Part shown: positions 47,323 to 64,000 of the stretch, piece after piece | How the letters are laid out: every line of letters starts with the position of its first letter | How positions within the stretch are numbered: position 1 is the stretch's first letter | The notes under the pieces: model-generated | The model's input: only the letters and a program-made list of their open reading frames with translations | Database searches by the model: none | Told to the model about the DNA's origin: nothing | Position numbers and translations under genes: made by a program | Source of the DNA: Lutjanus erythropterus | Lineage: Eukaryota > Chordata > Actinopteri > Lutjaniformes > Lutjanidae | NCBI GenBank assembly: GCA_020091685.1 | Contig: CM034599.1 | Location: 57,531 to 121,530, forward strand | DNA length: 64,000 nucleotides | Reading direction: 5' to 3'

Positions 47323-47525
47323 GTTTAAATGAAGAAAGCAAAATGTCTCCCATTAAAACAGACAGAAAACAAATCAGACTTCTGAGTTATAAATTAGATT
47401 TACAGTTTTTCTCAGTCATTTTGGCTCAATTCTGGAAAGAGAATGACTTTTTTCAAAACATTCAGCTCAAATCTATGAACAATCAGTTTGTTTCTTTCAT
47501 TCAGTCAAACTGCTCATGTTCCTCC

Positions 47526-47632
47526 AGCTGTAACCAGCCGTAACCAGCCGTAACCAGCCGTAACCAGTCGTAACCAGCCGTAACCAGTCGTAACCAGCCG
47601 TAACCAGCCGTAACCAGCCGTAACCAGCTGAA
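47526..47632. repeat. 10-base tandem repeat (GTAACCAGCC)
   Basis: About eleven copies with C/T variants. Confidence 0.95.
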
Positions 47633-48002
47633 CGTCTGCTGACAAGAACCGATGAGCTGATTATCAGTGAAACTCTTCACAGCTTCTAAACATTCTGTCA
47701 TCATTTGAGCATCACATGAAAAATGATGTATTCAAAGATGAAAATCTGTCAGACCAGATATTAACATTACAGCTTCTCTGATCATTAAATCATCTTTGAA
47801 ATGATGCAGAGCAGCTCAAACTTTACAGCTCGTTTATTTATCGTGTGTTGTACTGATGTCTAAGTGTTAAATGATCATCGAGGCTGCTGTCACACACGTT
47901 TCCATGTGTGCGGTGACGTCACGGCGCTCAGCGTCTCTTAATGAGCTTCACCTGTGGCTCATCAGTGACTCATCAGTGTTTGATGAATCTTCATCCCTCC
48001 CA

Positions 48003-48063
48003 TCAGCACAGGGGAGGAGATACTGAGGGAAAGTTCATTTTTGGGTGAACTGTCACTTTAACT
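48003..48063. mobile_element. Single end of the palindromic element family
   Basis: GGAGGAGATACTGAGGGAAA, then AAGTTCA and GGTGAACTGTCACTTTA, matches the outer arm of the element at 14.5-15.3 kb. This end appears better preserved and shows the probable true terminus. Confidence 0.6.
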
Positions 48064-50291
48064 TTCTGATTAAACATCATCTTAAAGATGACGCTCTGAT
48101 TGGTTTCATTCATGTTACGCCCAAAACACACCTGTGATTAATTAAACGGCTCTTTGGCGTCTGGGGTTGAACACGCCCTAAATGAACTTCAGACCATTCG
48201 CTATAATCATCTAATACAGCCGCAAAAAGTCTCCGCCCCCTACAGGTGACATCATGGTGTTCCATCCAGAGTTTGAGCATGCAGGTCAAAAGGCGGGGCT
48301 TCAGGTGTGGCGGGTGGAGAACATGGAGCTGGTTCCTGTTCCTGAGAGTCTGTACGGAGGGTTCTACAGCGGAGATGCTTACCTGGTTCTTCACAGCACT
48401 GATAACCACAGAGGAACCCTTCAGTATGACCTGCACTACTGGCAAGGTACTGCAGTACGCCATGTACAAATACTGCAGTACGCCATGTACAAATACTGCA
48501 GTATGCCAAAGAACAATAGAGTAGTCAGAGTTATAGTATTAATACTTGAAGTAATAGTAGTTTTTTTTCAGTTGGTGGTAGCTGACTGTTATTGGACTGT
48601 GGTTCTGCTCCCTGATTGGCTGGTTCTCCTGCAGGTTCAGAGTGTTGTCAGGATGAGAGCGGAGCGGCGGCCATCTTTGCTGTGCAAATGGATGACTTTC
48701 TGCAGGGGGCGCCGGTCCAGTACCGTGAAGTCCAGGGCCATGAGTCCAGCACCTTCACTGGGTACTTCAAAACTGGACTCAAGTACATGGTAACTACAGC
48801 AGCAGTACTACCAGTACTACAGTACTGTGTTTTACTTCACACATCACAGAAGGAGTTTTCTTACATCTCAACTTTTTTATTGTATGTTTATATTTAAAAA
48901 AAAGTGTTTTGTCTAATGTTTTTATTTTTTATTGTTTACTTCTTAAAGCTTTTTAGTAAGTATTTGCAGTACTGAGAGTACTAATCGTACTGCAGTAAAG
49001 ATACACGTCTTGTGTTGAAGATCCTCTCTGTAGAAAGAGTCATCACTCTGATCTTCTTCAAAACTGTCTTTGTCACTGATGACATCATTTCCTCTCACAT
49101 AGAAAGGGGGTGTGGCCTCAGGGTTCAATCATGTAGTGACCAATGACATTGAGGTTCAGCGGTTGCTGCAGGTCAAAGGTCGACGAGTCGTCAGGGCAAC
49201 GGAGGTTCCTGTCACCTGGGAGAGTTTCAACCGTGGAGACACTTTCATACTGGACCTGGGAGAGGTGAGACAGGCGGAGAAGTGAGACAGGTGGAGAGGT
49301 GAGACATTTCTGAACCTGTCTCTCTCTGTCTTTACAGAACATCATCCAGTGGTCTGGTTCCCATAGCAACTGCTTTGAGAAGTTGAAGGCAACCATGGTG
49401 AGTGGTGACATCAGTTCATTACATCATCCTTGTTCAGTGACATCAGTCTGATTGATTCATTGACTGACTGATTGACAGGTGTCTAAAAGTATCCGTGATG
49501 ACGAACATTGTGGGCGGGCCAATCTGGTGTTCTGTGATGAGGGGGCGGAGCCAGAAAGGATGCTGGAGGTGAGCACAAAATATAACATGACCACAAAATG
49601 TACTTTTACTACAAATACTACAAGTATCTTTTATGCTATATGTCTTGTTGACCTCTGACCTCTTCCTGTTGACCTCTGACCTCAGGTTCTCGGGGAGAAG
49701 CCGGAGCTTCCTGAAGCTCACCATGACGACACCCAGATGGACGCTTCTCACAGGAAACAGGCAAAACTCTACAAGGTAACGCTGAGATGGTAACATCCTG
49801 TTGGTTCCATTATGTCTCACCTGGATGATGTGTTCATCCAATCAGCTCACTGACAGGTCTATCTACCTGTCTGTCAGGTGTCCAATGCAGGTGGTGACAT
49901 AGAGGTTACCATGGTAGCAGAGCAGAATCCATTCTCCCAAGATGCTTTGCAGTCCAGCGAGTGTTTCATCCTCGACAACGGAGCCAACGGCCACATCTTC
50001 GTCTGGAAAGGTCTGAAACTAGTTAGACTGGTCTGGAACCAGTTCATTATTAATGAATCTATCAGTTATTTTCTTGATAAATCAGTTAATTGGAGAACAT
50101 GGTGACGAATGTTGATCAGAAAGAAGAAAACCTTCACATTTTGTTTCATTCTGTGACCTTTTTAACAACCTCCCACACATCTTTGGTGTTGGGGTTGGAA
50201 CTGGTCTGAAACTAGAGCTGCACGATGTTGGAAAAAACTGACATTGTGATTTTTTTTTTAACCCTGCGATACGAAAAAATACAGGATTATT

Positions 50292-50296
<5 letters not shown>

Positions 50297-50367
<71 letters not shown>
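50297..50367. repeat. CA dinucleotide microsatellite
   Basis: About 35 CA units inside the old hAT-like element. Confidence 0.98.
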
Positions 50368-50371
<4 letters not shown>

Positions 50372-50459
50372 CCCTGTAGCTCTGTGTCTTACTGAGGTCA
50401 TTTTGTTAATAAAGTTGCCTGTAGTTTCTTGGGCTGTAAGTTGGATCCATTAATGACGA

Positions 50460-50938
50460 CTGATTGATGCTCTTTGTGTTCCGGTTCCTGGTTTTCGTGG
50501 GTCTGTTTGTGTTGGACGTCTCCCTCTGCTGTTTGCTTTCATCCAATTCCCCTGAACTCTGTACGACCTTACAATTTTGTCCAAACACCACAACTTTTCT
50601 GCAGATTTGACCAATCAGAGCAGTTCCCCACGCAAACATCATGCATGTACGTCTCAACGAAGCACCTCAGTGTTTTGATTTATTATTCACAATTTTTGCA
50701 TTTATATTTTTTGTATTTTGTCACAGTTACGGAAAAGAATTGAGGGTTTGTTTTTGACATTTCTCAACGCTCTGTGCACTTTTAATTTATAATAATGAGT
50801 TTCAGCTCAAAAAGATTCTGCTTCTTTGTGGAATATCCCCCAGGTGCACTTCTCCTACAAATAAAGCAGATTTTGTTCAAGTTAAATGTTACTTGCTTCT
50901 GCAATTGTTTGCAAAGAAAAAAGAAAAAAAAATGCTGA
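50460..50938 (+). repeat. Copy 3 of the dispersed repeat (left part), interrupted by a hAT insertion
   Basis: It shares TTTCTGCAGATTTGACCAATC, CACGCAAACATCATGC and TGTGGAATATCCCCCAGGTG with the copies at 29.0 and 35.1 kb. It resumes after the inserted element at 53287 and continues to about 53.52 kb (AAATCCTGGAGGG). Confidence 0.7.
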
Positions 50939-50946
50939 AAAGCATC

Positions 50947-53286
50947 TAGGGCTGCAGCTATCGAATATTTTAGTAATCGAGTATTCTACTGAAAATTCCA
51001 TCGATTAATCGAGTAATCGGATAAAACATATTTTTGTTTAGTTAAAGAGCAATTATAAATATACATGAGAAAATAAGACATTTCACCTAATAATAAACCA
51101 TTGGTTTCCTTTTTTAGACAATCAATTTCTTTATTTTTAGATGCACATTGTTTAAAAACCCTGAACTTACACCAGCTGACCAAATTCACTGCCTTCACTC
51201 AAAAACACTAAGGATCTTACCAAGAAATTTTCTTATTTCTAACCTAAAAATGTCATTACACCTGATAACACACATCACTTAAAAGGTTAGGTGTTTTTCC
51301 CACGTGTTTCAATTGAACTTTCATTTGTGTCAAGCAAATTTTAAGTTCTAGTTAAGTTTTAAGTTAAAGTCTTGATAAGATTTTGGGTTTTTGCAGTGTT
51401 CAAAATAAAATTATGATACCTGCTGTATTGGAGCACATTAGGCACCAGTGCTACTTGATGTTTTATCCATCAATGACTACTGAGCTAAAATTGACAACTA
51501 TCCAGTTAGCTTTATTATGTTTTTATTTTTCACCCTCATCACTCTACAGCGCTGTGTTTTTACAGATTAAATAAAGCCTGTATGAAAGGCACGTTAGCCA
51601 CGCATCGACAGTAGTCATAATTAATAGAAACCTAGTCCTCCGCAGGGCTAACGTTATGTTAGCAAGGTACAGTAAAGTTAATCTCATTAATTAGCGCAAC
51701 GTTAACTTAATAACTAGTGCTGTCAGGCGATTAAAAAAATTAATCTAATTAATTACAGGATTTGTAATTAATTAATCTAATTAATCGCATTTTAATCTCA
51801 TATCTGCTAAAGGTCCCCAAATAAAGAATTTGAATTCTAGGACATTACAAAATTGTAGTGCATGACTAATCAATTGAATACACAAGGTACAAATCACTGC
51901 GTTCTTGTTAATAGTCCCGTCTTTGTTCTTTTTATAAATAAACTTGCCGTTCAAAGGTCCAAGTAAGCTTGCCTCGCTCTTAGGGATGCAACGGATCAAA
52001 AAACTCACAGTTCGGATCGTATCACAGGTTTCAGTCACGGATCGGATCATTTTTTGGATCAGCAAAAAAGAAAAAAGTGGTGGGATTAGAGTTAAATTAT
52101 TTTAAAAATGCACTTGTCTTTGATCTTTGTCTGTCTGTAATTATCACCATAGTTATGTAATGTAATAATAATGATAATAGTAATGATAATGGTAATATAT
52201 TAAAAACTTCAAACTTACACAGTGCTGTACTATGTATATACTATACATATATTAGATCATTATACACTGTACAGTATAATATACAACTACGCTCTGTAGT
52301 CTGACTCAATGTCCCGCCTACAGCAGCACATCTGATTGGTTAGAAGTCACGATCAATCAGCAGACACACTGTGTGACAGACGGGGTGAGACAGAGCTGCA
52401 GCGGTGAGCAGAGAGGAGCTGTGTAGAAGTTAAGACAGCTGATATCACCAAAGTTTCAATCAACATCACAGTTTTATGATCTGTTTCTTTGTGATAGCAG
52501 AGTTACATCAGTGAAAAAAGTTACAGTCTGGATTTCAATCAAGGCGATTTGACGACTTTTAAATCAGTCGCTCTTCACAGAGATGCGCTGCATACAGACG
52601 CATCTGTCCTTCTGTTCACTGCAACTCTGCATTGAGATTTCTGGTATTATAACTTATACAAAAGTAACAGTGACAGTAAAACTATGATGCTCACATGTGG
52701 TCCGCGGATCACACGCGTGCCGAACTCAATGGGCCAAATTTAAAATGCTTGCGCATTGACTTGCCACTCATGATTAATTGCGTTAATTTTTATAGCGCGT
52801 TAATTTGCAGCGTAATTAATTAATCTAATTAACGCGTTAAACTGACAGCCCTATTAATAACTTAACCTTGTCTCAGGTGACGGTCCTCCGCTCTCGGAGT
52901 AAACAGGGTGCCTTCGGTGGAGATGCTGCAGCATTGAAGACGTACTGTTGTGGTATGCAAGCGCTGTCTTACAGTGAATACATGCAACAGTGTTCGCCTT
53001 GGTGTCCAGCTTGAAATGCTCCCACACTTTTGACATTTTCTGCCTTTTCTTTGTGCCTTTCTCTTCGCTTTCGTCGCCTTCTTCGTCGTTACCTCTACAT
53101 CCATGGTTAAAACCGCACATATCCGCCGCTGTGACCTCAGCGCGTTGTGCCGCATTAAAAGTAGTCCGGGCGAAATACCATGCTTTGAGCTGGCAAAATT
53201 AAACGATTCCTCGAGGCAGAGAAAATTCCTCGATCATTTTTTGTAATCGAGTTACTCGAATTATTCGAGGAATCGTTTCAGCCCTA
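50947..53286 (-). mobile_element. hAT transposon with BED zinc-finger exon and perfect 8-base target duplication
   Basis: Ends are TAGGGCTGCAGCTATCGAAT on the left and, read from the right on the opposite strand, TAGGGCTGAAACGATTCCTC. AAAGCATC flanks both sides (50939-50946 and 53287-53294). On the minus strand at 53120-52862 an open frame encodes a BED-type zinc finger: SKVWEHFKLD, then CIHCKTALAYHN and HLHRRHP (C-x2-C...H-x4-H). This is the usual N-terminal DNA-binding exon of hAT transposases. The catalytic hATC part is absent, so the copy is nonautonomous. A second element sits inside it. Confidence 0.88.
51715..52853. mobile_element. Nested nonautonomous hAT element with perfect 8-base target duplication
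   Basis: Termini are TAGTGCTGTCAG and CTGACAGCCCTA. TTAATAAC flanks both ends (51707-51714 and 52854-52861), lying wholly within the larger hAT element. The sub-terminal regions are rich in ATTAATTAATCTAATTAA. The 1139 bases have no transposase frame. It is related to the element at 24.48-25.61 kb. Confidence 0.88.
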
Positions 53287-53373
53287 AAAGCATCGCAAGT
53301 TGCAATGCAAATGTTCAGAAAAGTGGCCATGAAATCAGGCATTTTAGGCTAAAGCTATATATGTGTATTTATT

Positions 53374-53385
<12 letters not shown>

Positions 53386-53412
<27 letters not shown>
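53386..53412. repeat. GT dinucleotide microsatellite
   Basis: About 13 GT units flanked by ATATAT and ATAAATA. Confidence 0.95.
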
Positions 53413-53414
<2 letters not shown>

Positions 53415-54609
53415 ACATATATAAATAAATAAATAGAGGCAGCGAAATCCTGGAGGGGATGATTTATTGCAGAATTTCCCAGAAGGCACGAAGCTGTTTC
53501 ACTTCCTGTTTCTTCCACTGTCAGCAAATCAACACGCTGGAAACTGACAATTTATTTTTTAATTTTTTTCAAAGAAAGAAAGAAGGAACTTCACGTGGAA
53601 CATCTACCAAATTTACAAGAAGGCCCAAATAATGAAGACTTAGTCGTAGACAGTTTGTTCTCGGTGTGTGAATGTTGTGGTTATGAATGTGTTCATAAAC
53701 ATCACAGAGAACAGACACGTGATTTACATCACAGTGAACCAAAGAATGGACGTACAGGACATCAGCTGAGTGGGCGTCCTACAGTGTGGACTGGGTCTAA
53801 AATGTGTCCTGGCTGCCTTCACACCTGTGATCACATGACATGTTGACACACCGTATGAATGAGGACCAAATAAGAGCATCATATTGTTTCTGTTCCTCAT
53901 TACCACCTCTCTCTTCAGGCAGGGGGCGGAGTCTAGCCAGGATGAAGTTGGAGCGTCGGCCATCCTGGCCGTCCAGCTGGATGATGAGATGGGAGGGGCT
54001 GCTGTACAGGTACAGTGACTGGGAACACTGGAGCCAGTTTGAGTGCAGTCATGAAGGCTTCACGCTCACCTGATGCTTTTCTGTCTGCAGGTGCGAGTGG
54101 TTCAGGGAAAAGAGCCCGCCCACCTCATGTGCCTGTTTGGGGGCCAACCAATGGTGGTGTACAAGGGCGGGACTTCCAGAGAGGGCAGCCAATCGGTGGC
54201 AGCAAACACCCGCCTGTTCCAGGTCCGAGCCAATCCAGCGGGAGTCTCCAGAGCTGTGGAGGTGAGACAGAAAACCAGAGACAGAGTTATGTCAACATCA
54301 GACTTCAGGAGACGCTCACTGCTGTGTCCCTGAACGCCTCATGACTGTAACATCATGTTGATACCAGACTGATCTAAAGTCTGATCCCAGTGTGATTCCA
54401 GTTTGACCAGTTTAAAGTGTGTCTCCTCAGGTGGAGCCGTCCTCCTCCAGTCTGAACTCCAGTGATGTCTTCCTTCTGGTCTCCTCCTCTGGCTGCTGGA
54501 TGTGGAGAGGGAGGAGCAGCAGCTCGGCCGAAGCTCAGGGAGCTGAACACCTGGCTGGACTCCTGCAGGTGACCCCCACCTCACTGGAGGAGGGGGAGGA
54601 GGAGGGTAC

Positions 54610-54910
54610 CATTATTTTCTTTATCCATCACTGTGTTGATCATTTTCTCCACTAATCAAGCAGTTGATTGGTCCATAAAATGTTGATCAAAGATGACGTC
54701 CTCAAATGTCTCGTTTTGTCCATGACTCAGATCTTCAGTTTCCTGTCAGAGAGGAAAGAAACCAGAAAATATTCACATTTAAGAAACTGAAATTAGACAA
54801 ATTTGACCTCTTAAAAAAACAAGTCAAACGATCAATCGATCACCAAAATAGTTGGCGATTCATTTAATAATCGATTAGTAATGATTAATGGATTGATGGT
54901 TGCAGTTCTA
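54610..54910. mobile_element. Copy of the abundant hAT-like miniature repeat in the gelsolin-like gene
   Basis: It contains GATTGGTCCATAAAATGTTG, CTGTCAGAGAGGAAAGAAAC, CAGAAAATATTCACATTTAA and a GATGGTTGCAGTTCTA end. It starts a few bases after the donor of exon 54431-54605. Confidence 0.75.
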
Positions 54911-55309
54911 GGGGACGGTGAGGGGGACAGTTTGAGGTCAGTGTCATCATGTTCAGCTGGTCTCCCCCATCAGAGTCTCTGTGTTTCTGGTTACAGGTGC
55001 ATTCTGGGACACTCTGGGGGGGCAGGGGGACTACTGTCGTTCTCCCCGGCTGAAGAACCAGATGGAGGCTCATCCTCCTCGCCTGTTCGCCTGCTCCAAC
55101 AAGACCGGAAACTTCCTGGTATGTCTGTCAGTCTGGTCACATGACCTGGTTACATGACTGCTGATGATTAGTTATTGATTAACTGATATTTAAAATGGTC
55201 ATTTGTAGTGGATTCAATAAAAGAGGCTCAGCTAACGGTACACGTTAAACTTCAGACTACTAACACTAGCTTCTTGCTAATGACTTGCTGTGTGGTCGCT
55301 TTGACTTTA

Positions 55310-55715
55310 AAAGCTGTTGCTAGGGTGTTGCTACAGGCTAGAGATGTTGCTGTTTAGCCATTTAGATGTTGACAGTGGGTAGTTGCTTGGTGATTGGTCT
55401 CTTGTATGCAGTTAAGTGATCACTGAGGTGTTCACTTTGGTTATTAGGGTTTGACTTTGTGGTGTTCAAGGTGGTTGCCAGGATTTTACTTGGTGGTTGC
55501 TATGGCATCTACGATGGGTTCTAGGGTTGTACTTGATTACTATGGTTTTCCAGGTGGTTGCCAATGTCCTCTTAGGTGGTTACTAGTGTTTTACCTGGCA
55601 GTTGCTAAGACCTTCAGTGTAGCTGCTAGGGTTCTACTTGGTAGTTTATCTGGTGTTAAAGGTGGTTGCTAAGGTTGTACTTGGTAGTTGCTGTAGTGTA
55701 ATAGATGGTTTCTGC
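55310..55715. repeat. Degenerate tandem repeat (GGTGGTTGCTAGG type)
   Basis: Many imperfect copies of a roughly 20-25 base unit built around GGTGGTTGCTA(A/G)G and TTGTACTTGGT. The same motif is common in fish genomes. A LINE lies immediately downstream. Confidence 0.8.
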
Positions 55716-55717
55716 AG

Positions 55718-57028
55718 TTGTACTTAGAGTACAGTAGTCTAGCCAATGGTTCTGTTCCCTCCTATTTTAAACATGCAGTAGTACATCCTATTATTAAAAA
55801 GCCTAATCTTGATGTAACTATTCTAAATAAGTACCGGCCCATTTCCAGGCTGCCTTTCCTGTCGAAAGTAATGGAAAAAATGTGTATATTCTCAGCTCTT
55901 ATCATTTCTGGACAATAACAACATTATGGACAAATTCCAGTCAGGTTTCAGGGGACGTCATAGCACTGAATCAGCTCTTCTTAAAGTCTCAAATGATTTA
56001 TTGCTAACCCTTGATTCTGGTAAATGTGCCTTACTTATTTTACTTGACCTCTGCTCTGCTTTCGACACAGTTGACCACGCTATTCTTCTCGACCGTCTCG
56101 AGAACCAAGTTGGTATCCGAGGTAGTGTCCTCCAGTGGTTTGCCTCCTACTTGACAGACAGGTCTTTTTCTGTGAAGACTGGAAAACAGTTTTCCTCATC
56201 TGCTCCCGTCACCTCTGGTGTCCCCCAACGTTCCGTCTTAGGCCTCATATTATTTTTCCTCTACTTGCTGCTGTTGGGTTCCATATTTCAAAATACAACA
56301 TCTCGCTACGCAGATGATACACAGCTATACGTCCCATTAGAACCTGGTAATAACAATAACAACACAGCTGGGTTCCTCCTTGACTGCCTCCAGGACATCA
56401 AACAATGGATGGATAAAAATAGCCTTCAGTTAAATGACAGTGAGACAGAAGTGGTCCTACTTGATCCCCCAAACTCCACCAGGGGGACAGCTGACCTCTT
56501 GGGTCCTCTGGTTCCCAAAGTCCATCCTCATGCCAGGAATCTTGGTTTCATTTTTGATTCGACCTTAAAATTTGACAAACAGATAAACTCTGTTGTTTTT
56601 TCCAGCTCTGCCAAAATCGAGCCAGTTCTCTCCTTCAATAACCTCACGATATTCACAAATTCCTTAATTTCATCTCGACTGCACTGGCTTCCAGTAAAAT
56701 ACAGAATAGATTTTAAGGTTCTCCTACTTGTGTTTAGAGCTCTGCACGGTCTGGCACCCCTTGTCCGAGCTCCTCTGCCCCCGTTAGAACCCCAGATCGC
56801 TCAGATCCTCGGACCAGCTGCTTCTAGCTGTCGCGCGTTCTAGACTGAAGGGGAAAGGCGATCAGGCTTTTGCTGTAGCTGCTCCTAAACTCTGGAACAG
56901 CCTGCCCCTTTTCAATAAAGTGTTCCCCCTCTGTTGATATTTTCAAAGCAAAACTTAAGACTCACATGTTCTCTCAGGCTTTTGAGTGTCCTTAGAGTTG
57001 TTCTCTTACTTTTATTCATGCATTTTTA

Positions 57029-57065
<37 letters not shown>

Positions 57066-57260
57066 TTCTGTGTATTTGTGTTTTCATATTTTATCTGTTC
57101 CTGTATTTATCTACTTGTGTCTGGGTGACATTTCTGTCATTTCTGCTGCTCTTGTTGTTTTTACCATTTGTGTTTCTTATATTCCTTATTTCATCGTCCA
57201 GCACTTTGGTGAGCCTCGGTTGTTTTTGATGTGCTTTATAAATAAACTTGACTTGACTAA
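55718..57260 (+). mobile_element. L2/CR1-clade LINE, 5'-truncated, reverse transcriptase part
   Basis: The frame encodes SVPSYFKHAVVHPIIKKPNL, then DKFQSGFRGRHSTESALLKV, LLDLCSAFDTVDHA, SGVPQ and the catalytic YADDTQLY. It has one frame change near 55.9 kb. At about 56.68 kb some 50 residues are deleted, joining SSRL directly to HWLPVKYRID. A stop follows at 56843, after which the C-terminal tail continues in another frame. The 3' end has an ATT microsatellite (57030-57065) and a tail TTTATAAATAAACTTGACTT. Only a partial 5' region is present. It is dead, but the long open frame suggests moderate age. Confidence 0.88.
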
Positions 57261-57313
57261 CTTATTATGTTTTTGAGTTGCCGTCTTCTGTCTGTCCTTC
57301 TGTCCGTCCCCAG

Positions 57314-57508
57314 GACGAGGAGTTTCTTTACGTCTGGTACAAACGTCCTGGTGACTTTAAATACACACAATTTGGTGACAAATTGCAGATTTTCCCAGCT
57401 GGTTCTCGGACGAACTGGTTCTCGTTCTCATGCACGTGTCGTGTTCACCGGATGGCAGCTTTCAATTCATGTCTCCTAATAATATTTTTTCTCTCTGGTA
57501 TCATTTGA
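57314..57508 (+). other. Unassigned possible exon after the LINE
   Basis: A good polypyrimidine tract and CCCCAG acceptor (57313) precede an open frame DEEFLYVWYKRPGDFKYTQF..., closed by TGA at 57508. Joined in phase to the last gelsolin-like exon it would read ...KTGNFL-DEEFLYVW. Gelsolins have NFLIEEVPGEL at this position, so the resemblance (EE, PGDF) is weak. I do not recognise it as G6 or as any other domain. It may be decayed or repeat-derived. Confidence 0.3.
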
Positions 57509-57661
57509 ACACCGCATGAATAAATCCTCACCGTACAGGAGCATCGAGGTCGGCTAATAAACTACAACATCAACTGTGACTCCTTCGATTCTGAAGCGAT
57601 GAATCAAATTTGGTTTGTTATAAAGGTGAGAAACGACCACAGACGATGAACTGACCTGTAA

Positions 57662-63766
<6,105 letters not shown>

Positions 63767-64000
63767 AACACGCAGAGTCACAGAGCGTAGTGTAGTGGCC
63801 TCTTTCTAATCTGTCAGAGTTTTTTATCGCCGTTTGTCTCCTGAGAAACGTTCTTTGTCGTCGTCTTCTTCTTTTTCTTCTTCTTCTGTGCAGGATTTAA
63901 AGGACCAATCTGCTGTTTATCATGTTTCCACAACAAATCACACGGATTCTTTACTCCTGCTGATTGTTTTACAAACCAACATGTTTTCTATGTTTTTTGT
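63767..64000 (+). other. puf60 3' UTR (start)
   Basis: Noncoding sequence after the TAG stop, including a CTTCTTCTTTTTCTTCTTCT pyrimidine run near 63.87 kb. No poly(A) signal is seen before the window ends. Confidence 0.6.

Larger units (their letters stand above)
41700..48240. other. Intergenic region between pik3r1 and the gelsolin-like gene
   Basis: No conserved coding exon was recognised. Contents are AT-rich unique sequence (41.7-44.3 kb), a 12-base tandem repeat at 44.34 kb, a GT microsatellite at 45.83 kb, a copy of the GTGACC-hairpin repeat at about 46.12-46.22 kb, a small hAT MITE at 47.15-47.32 kb, a 10-base repeat at 47.53 kb and one end of the palindromic element at 48.0 kb. Confidence 0.6.
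50011..53918 (+). other. Repeat-filled interval where gelsolin-like exons are missing
   Basis: The interval comprises an old hAT-like element from about 50213 (TAGAGCTGCACGATGTTGG) with a CA tract, the dispersed repeat body, a 2.34 kb hAT insertion with another inside it, a GT tract at 53.39 kb and a short unexplained stretch (53.52-53.92 kb). None of the expected G3/G4 protein blocks is visible in any frame. Confidence 0.7.
48254..55118 (+). pseudogene. Gelsolin/scinderin-family actin-severing protein, incomplete (pseudogene or misassembly)
   Basis: Block one (ATG 48254) has exons 48254-48446, 48635-48789, 49103-49264, 49338-49397, 49479-49568, 49686-49775 and 49878-50010. They join in phase to about 294 residues covering G1, G2 and the first half of G3 ([65 protein letters not shown]). 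Block two has exons 53919-54009, 54091-54261, 54431-54605 and 54997-55118, covering most of G4 and part of G5 ([48 protein letters not shown]). Between 50010 and 53919 the exons for the rest of G3 and start of G4, about 140 residues, are missing. The phases across the break do not match (1 versus 2). G6 is also absent. Every exon present is open. Gelsolins sever and cap actin filaments in a calcium-dependent way; the cytoplasmic start lacks a signal peptide. Confidence 0.8.

Noticed and set aside
53595-53846. 83-codon frame with several Cys/His residues in the gelsolin-like gap
   Set aside because: No match to gelsolin G3/G4 blocks and no clear zinc-finger spacing; likely chance or repeat-derived.

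Overview
This is eukaryotic nuclear DNA, almost certainly from a ray-finned (teleost) fish. It contains multi-exon genes with GT-AG introns whose proteins match known vertebrate families. It is also packed with fish-type repeats: hAT miniature elements, a Tc1 element, L2/CR1-type LINEs, a tRNA-like SINE and many long microsatellites. One 500-base run of N marks an assembly gap. No prokaryotic operon, CRISPR array or recognisable endogenous retrovirus was seen. Exon boundaries below come from reading splice sites and checking that reading phases join; none is confirmed by transcript data.

Layout. Positions 1-2084 hold a LINE fragment and a decayed Tc1 transposon. Positions 2460-6864 (+) carry endog (mitochondrial endonuclease G) without its first, targeting exon. 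Positions 13461-8325 (-) carry ttf1, the RNA polymerase I transcription termination factor, tail-to-tail with endog and with a promoter near 14.3 kb. Positions 14.5-17.9 kb are intergenic, with a large palindromic element and the gap. Positions about 17.9-22.5 kb (+) carry shld3, the REV7-binding subunit of shieldin. Positions 23.4-41.7 kb (+) carry pik3r1 (p85 regulatory subunit of PI3-kinase), with 16 coding exons plus an internal alternative first exon for a short p55-type isoform. Positions 41.7-48.2 kb are intergenic. Positions 48.2-55.1 kb (+) carry a gelsolin/scinderin-family gene that lacks the exons for the second half of G3, the start of G4, and G6. Positions 57.7-63.8 kb (+) carry puf60 (poly-U-binding splicing factor) without its N-terminal exons.

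The genes do not form one pathway: endog acts in mitochondria, ttf1 in the nucleolus, shld3 in double-strand-break repair, pik3r1 in growth-factor signalling, the gelsolin-like gene on actin, and puf60 in splicing. The shld3-pik3r1 neighbourhood resembles human 5q12-q13. endog, ttf1 and gelsolin relatives lie on human 9q33-q34.

The points most worth a second look are: the p55-type alternative exon of pik3r1; a stop-free 84-base endog intron that would add a poly-aspartate insert if retained; an in-frame repeat expansion in ttf1; a triple nest of DNA transposons with perfect target duplications inside the gelsolin-like gene; and the paired loss of gelsolin-like 3' exons and puf60 5' exons on either side of one repeat-rich stretch. 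I found no wholly new biological system.
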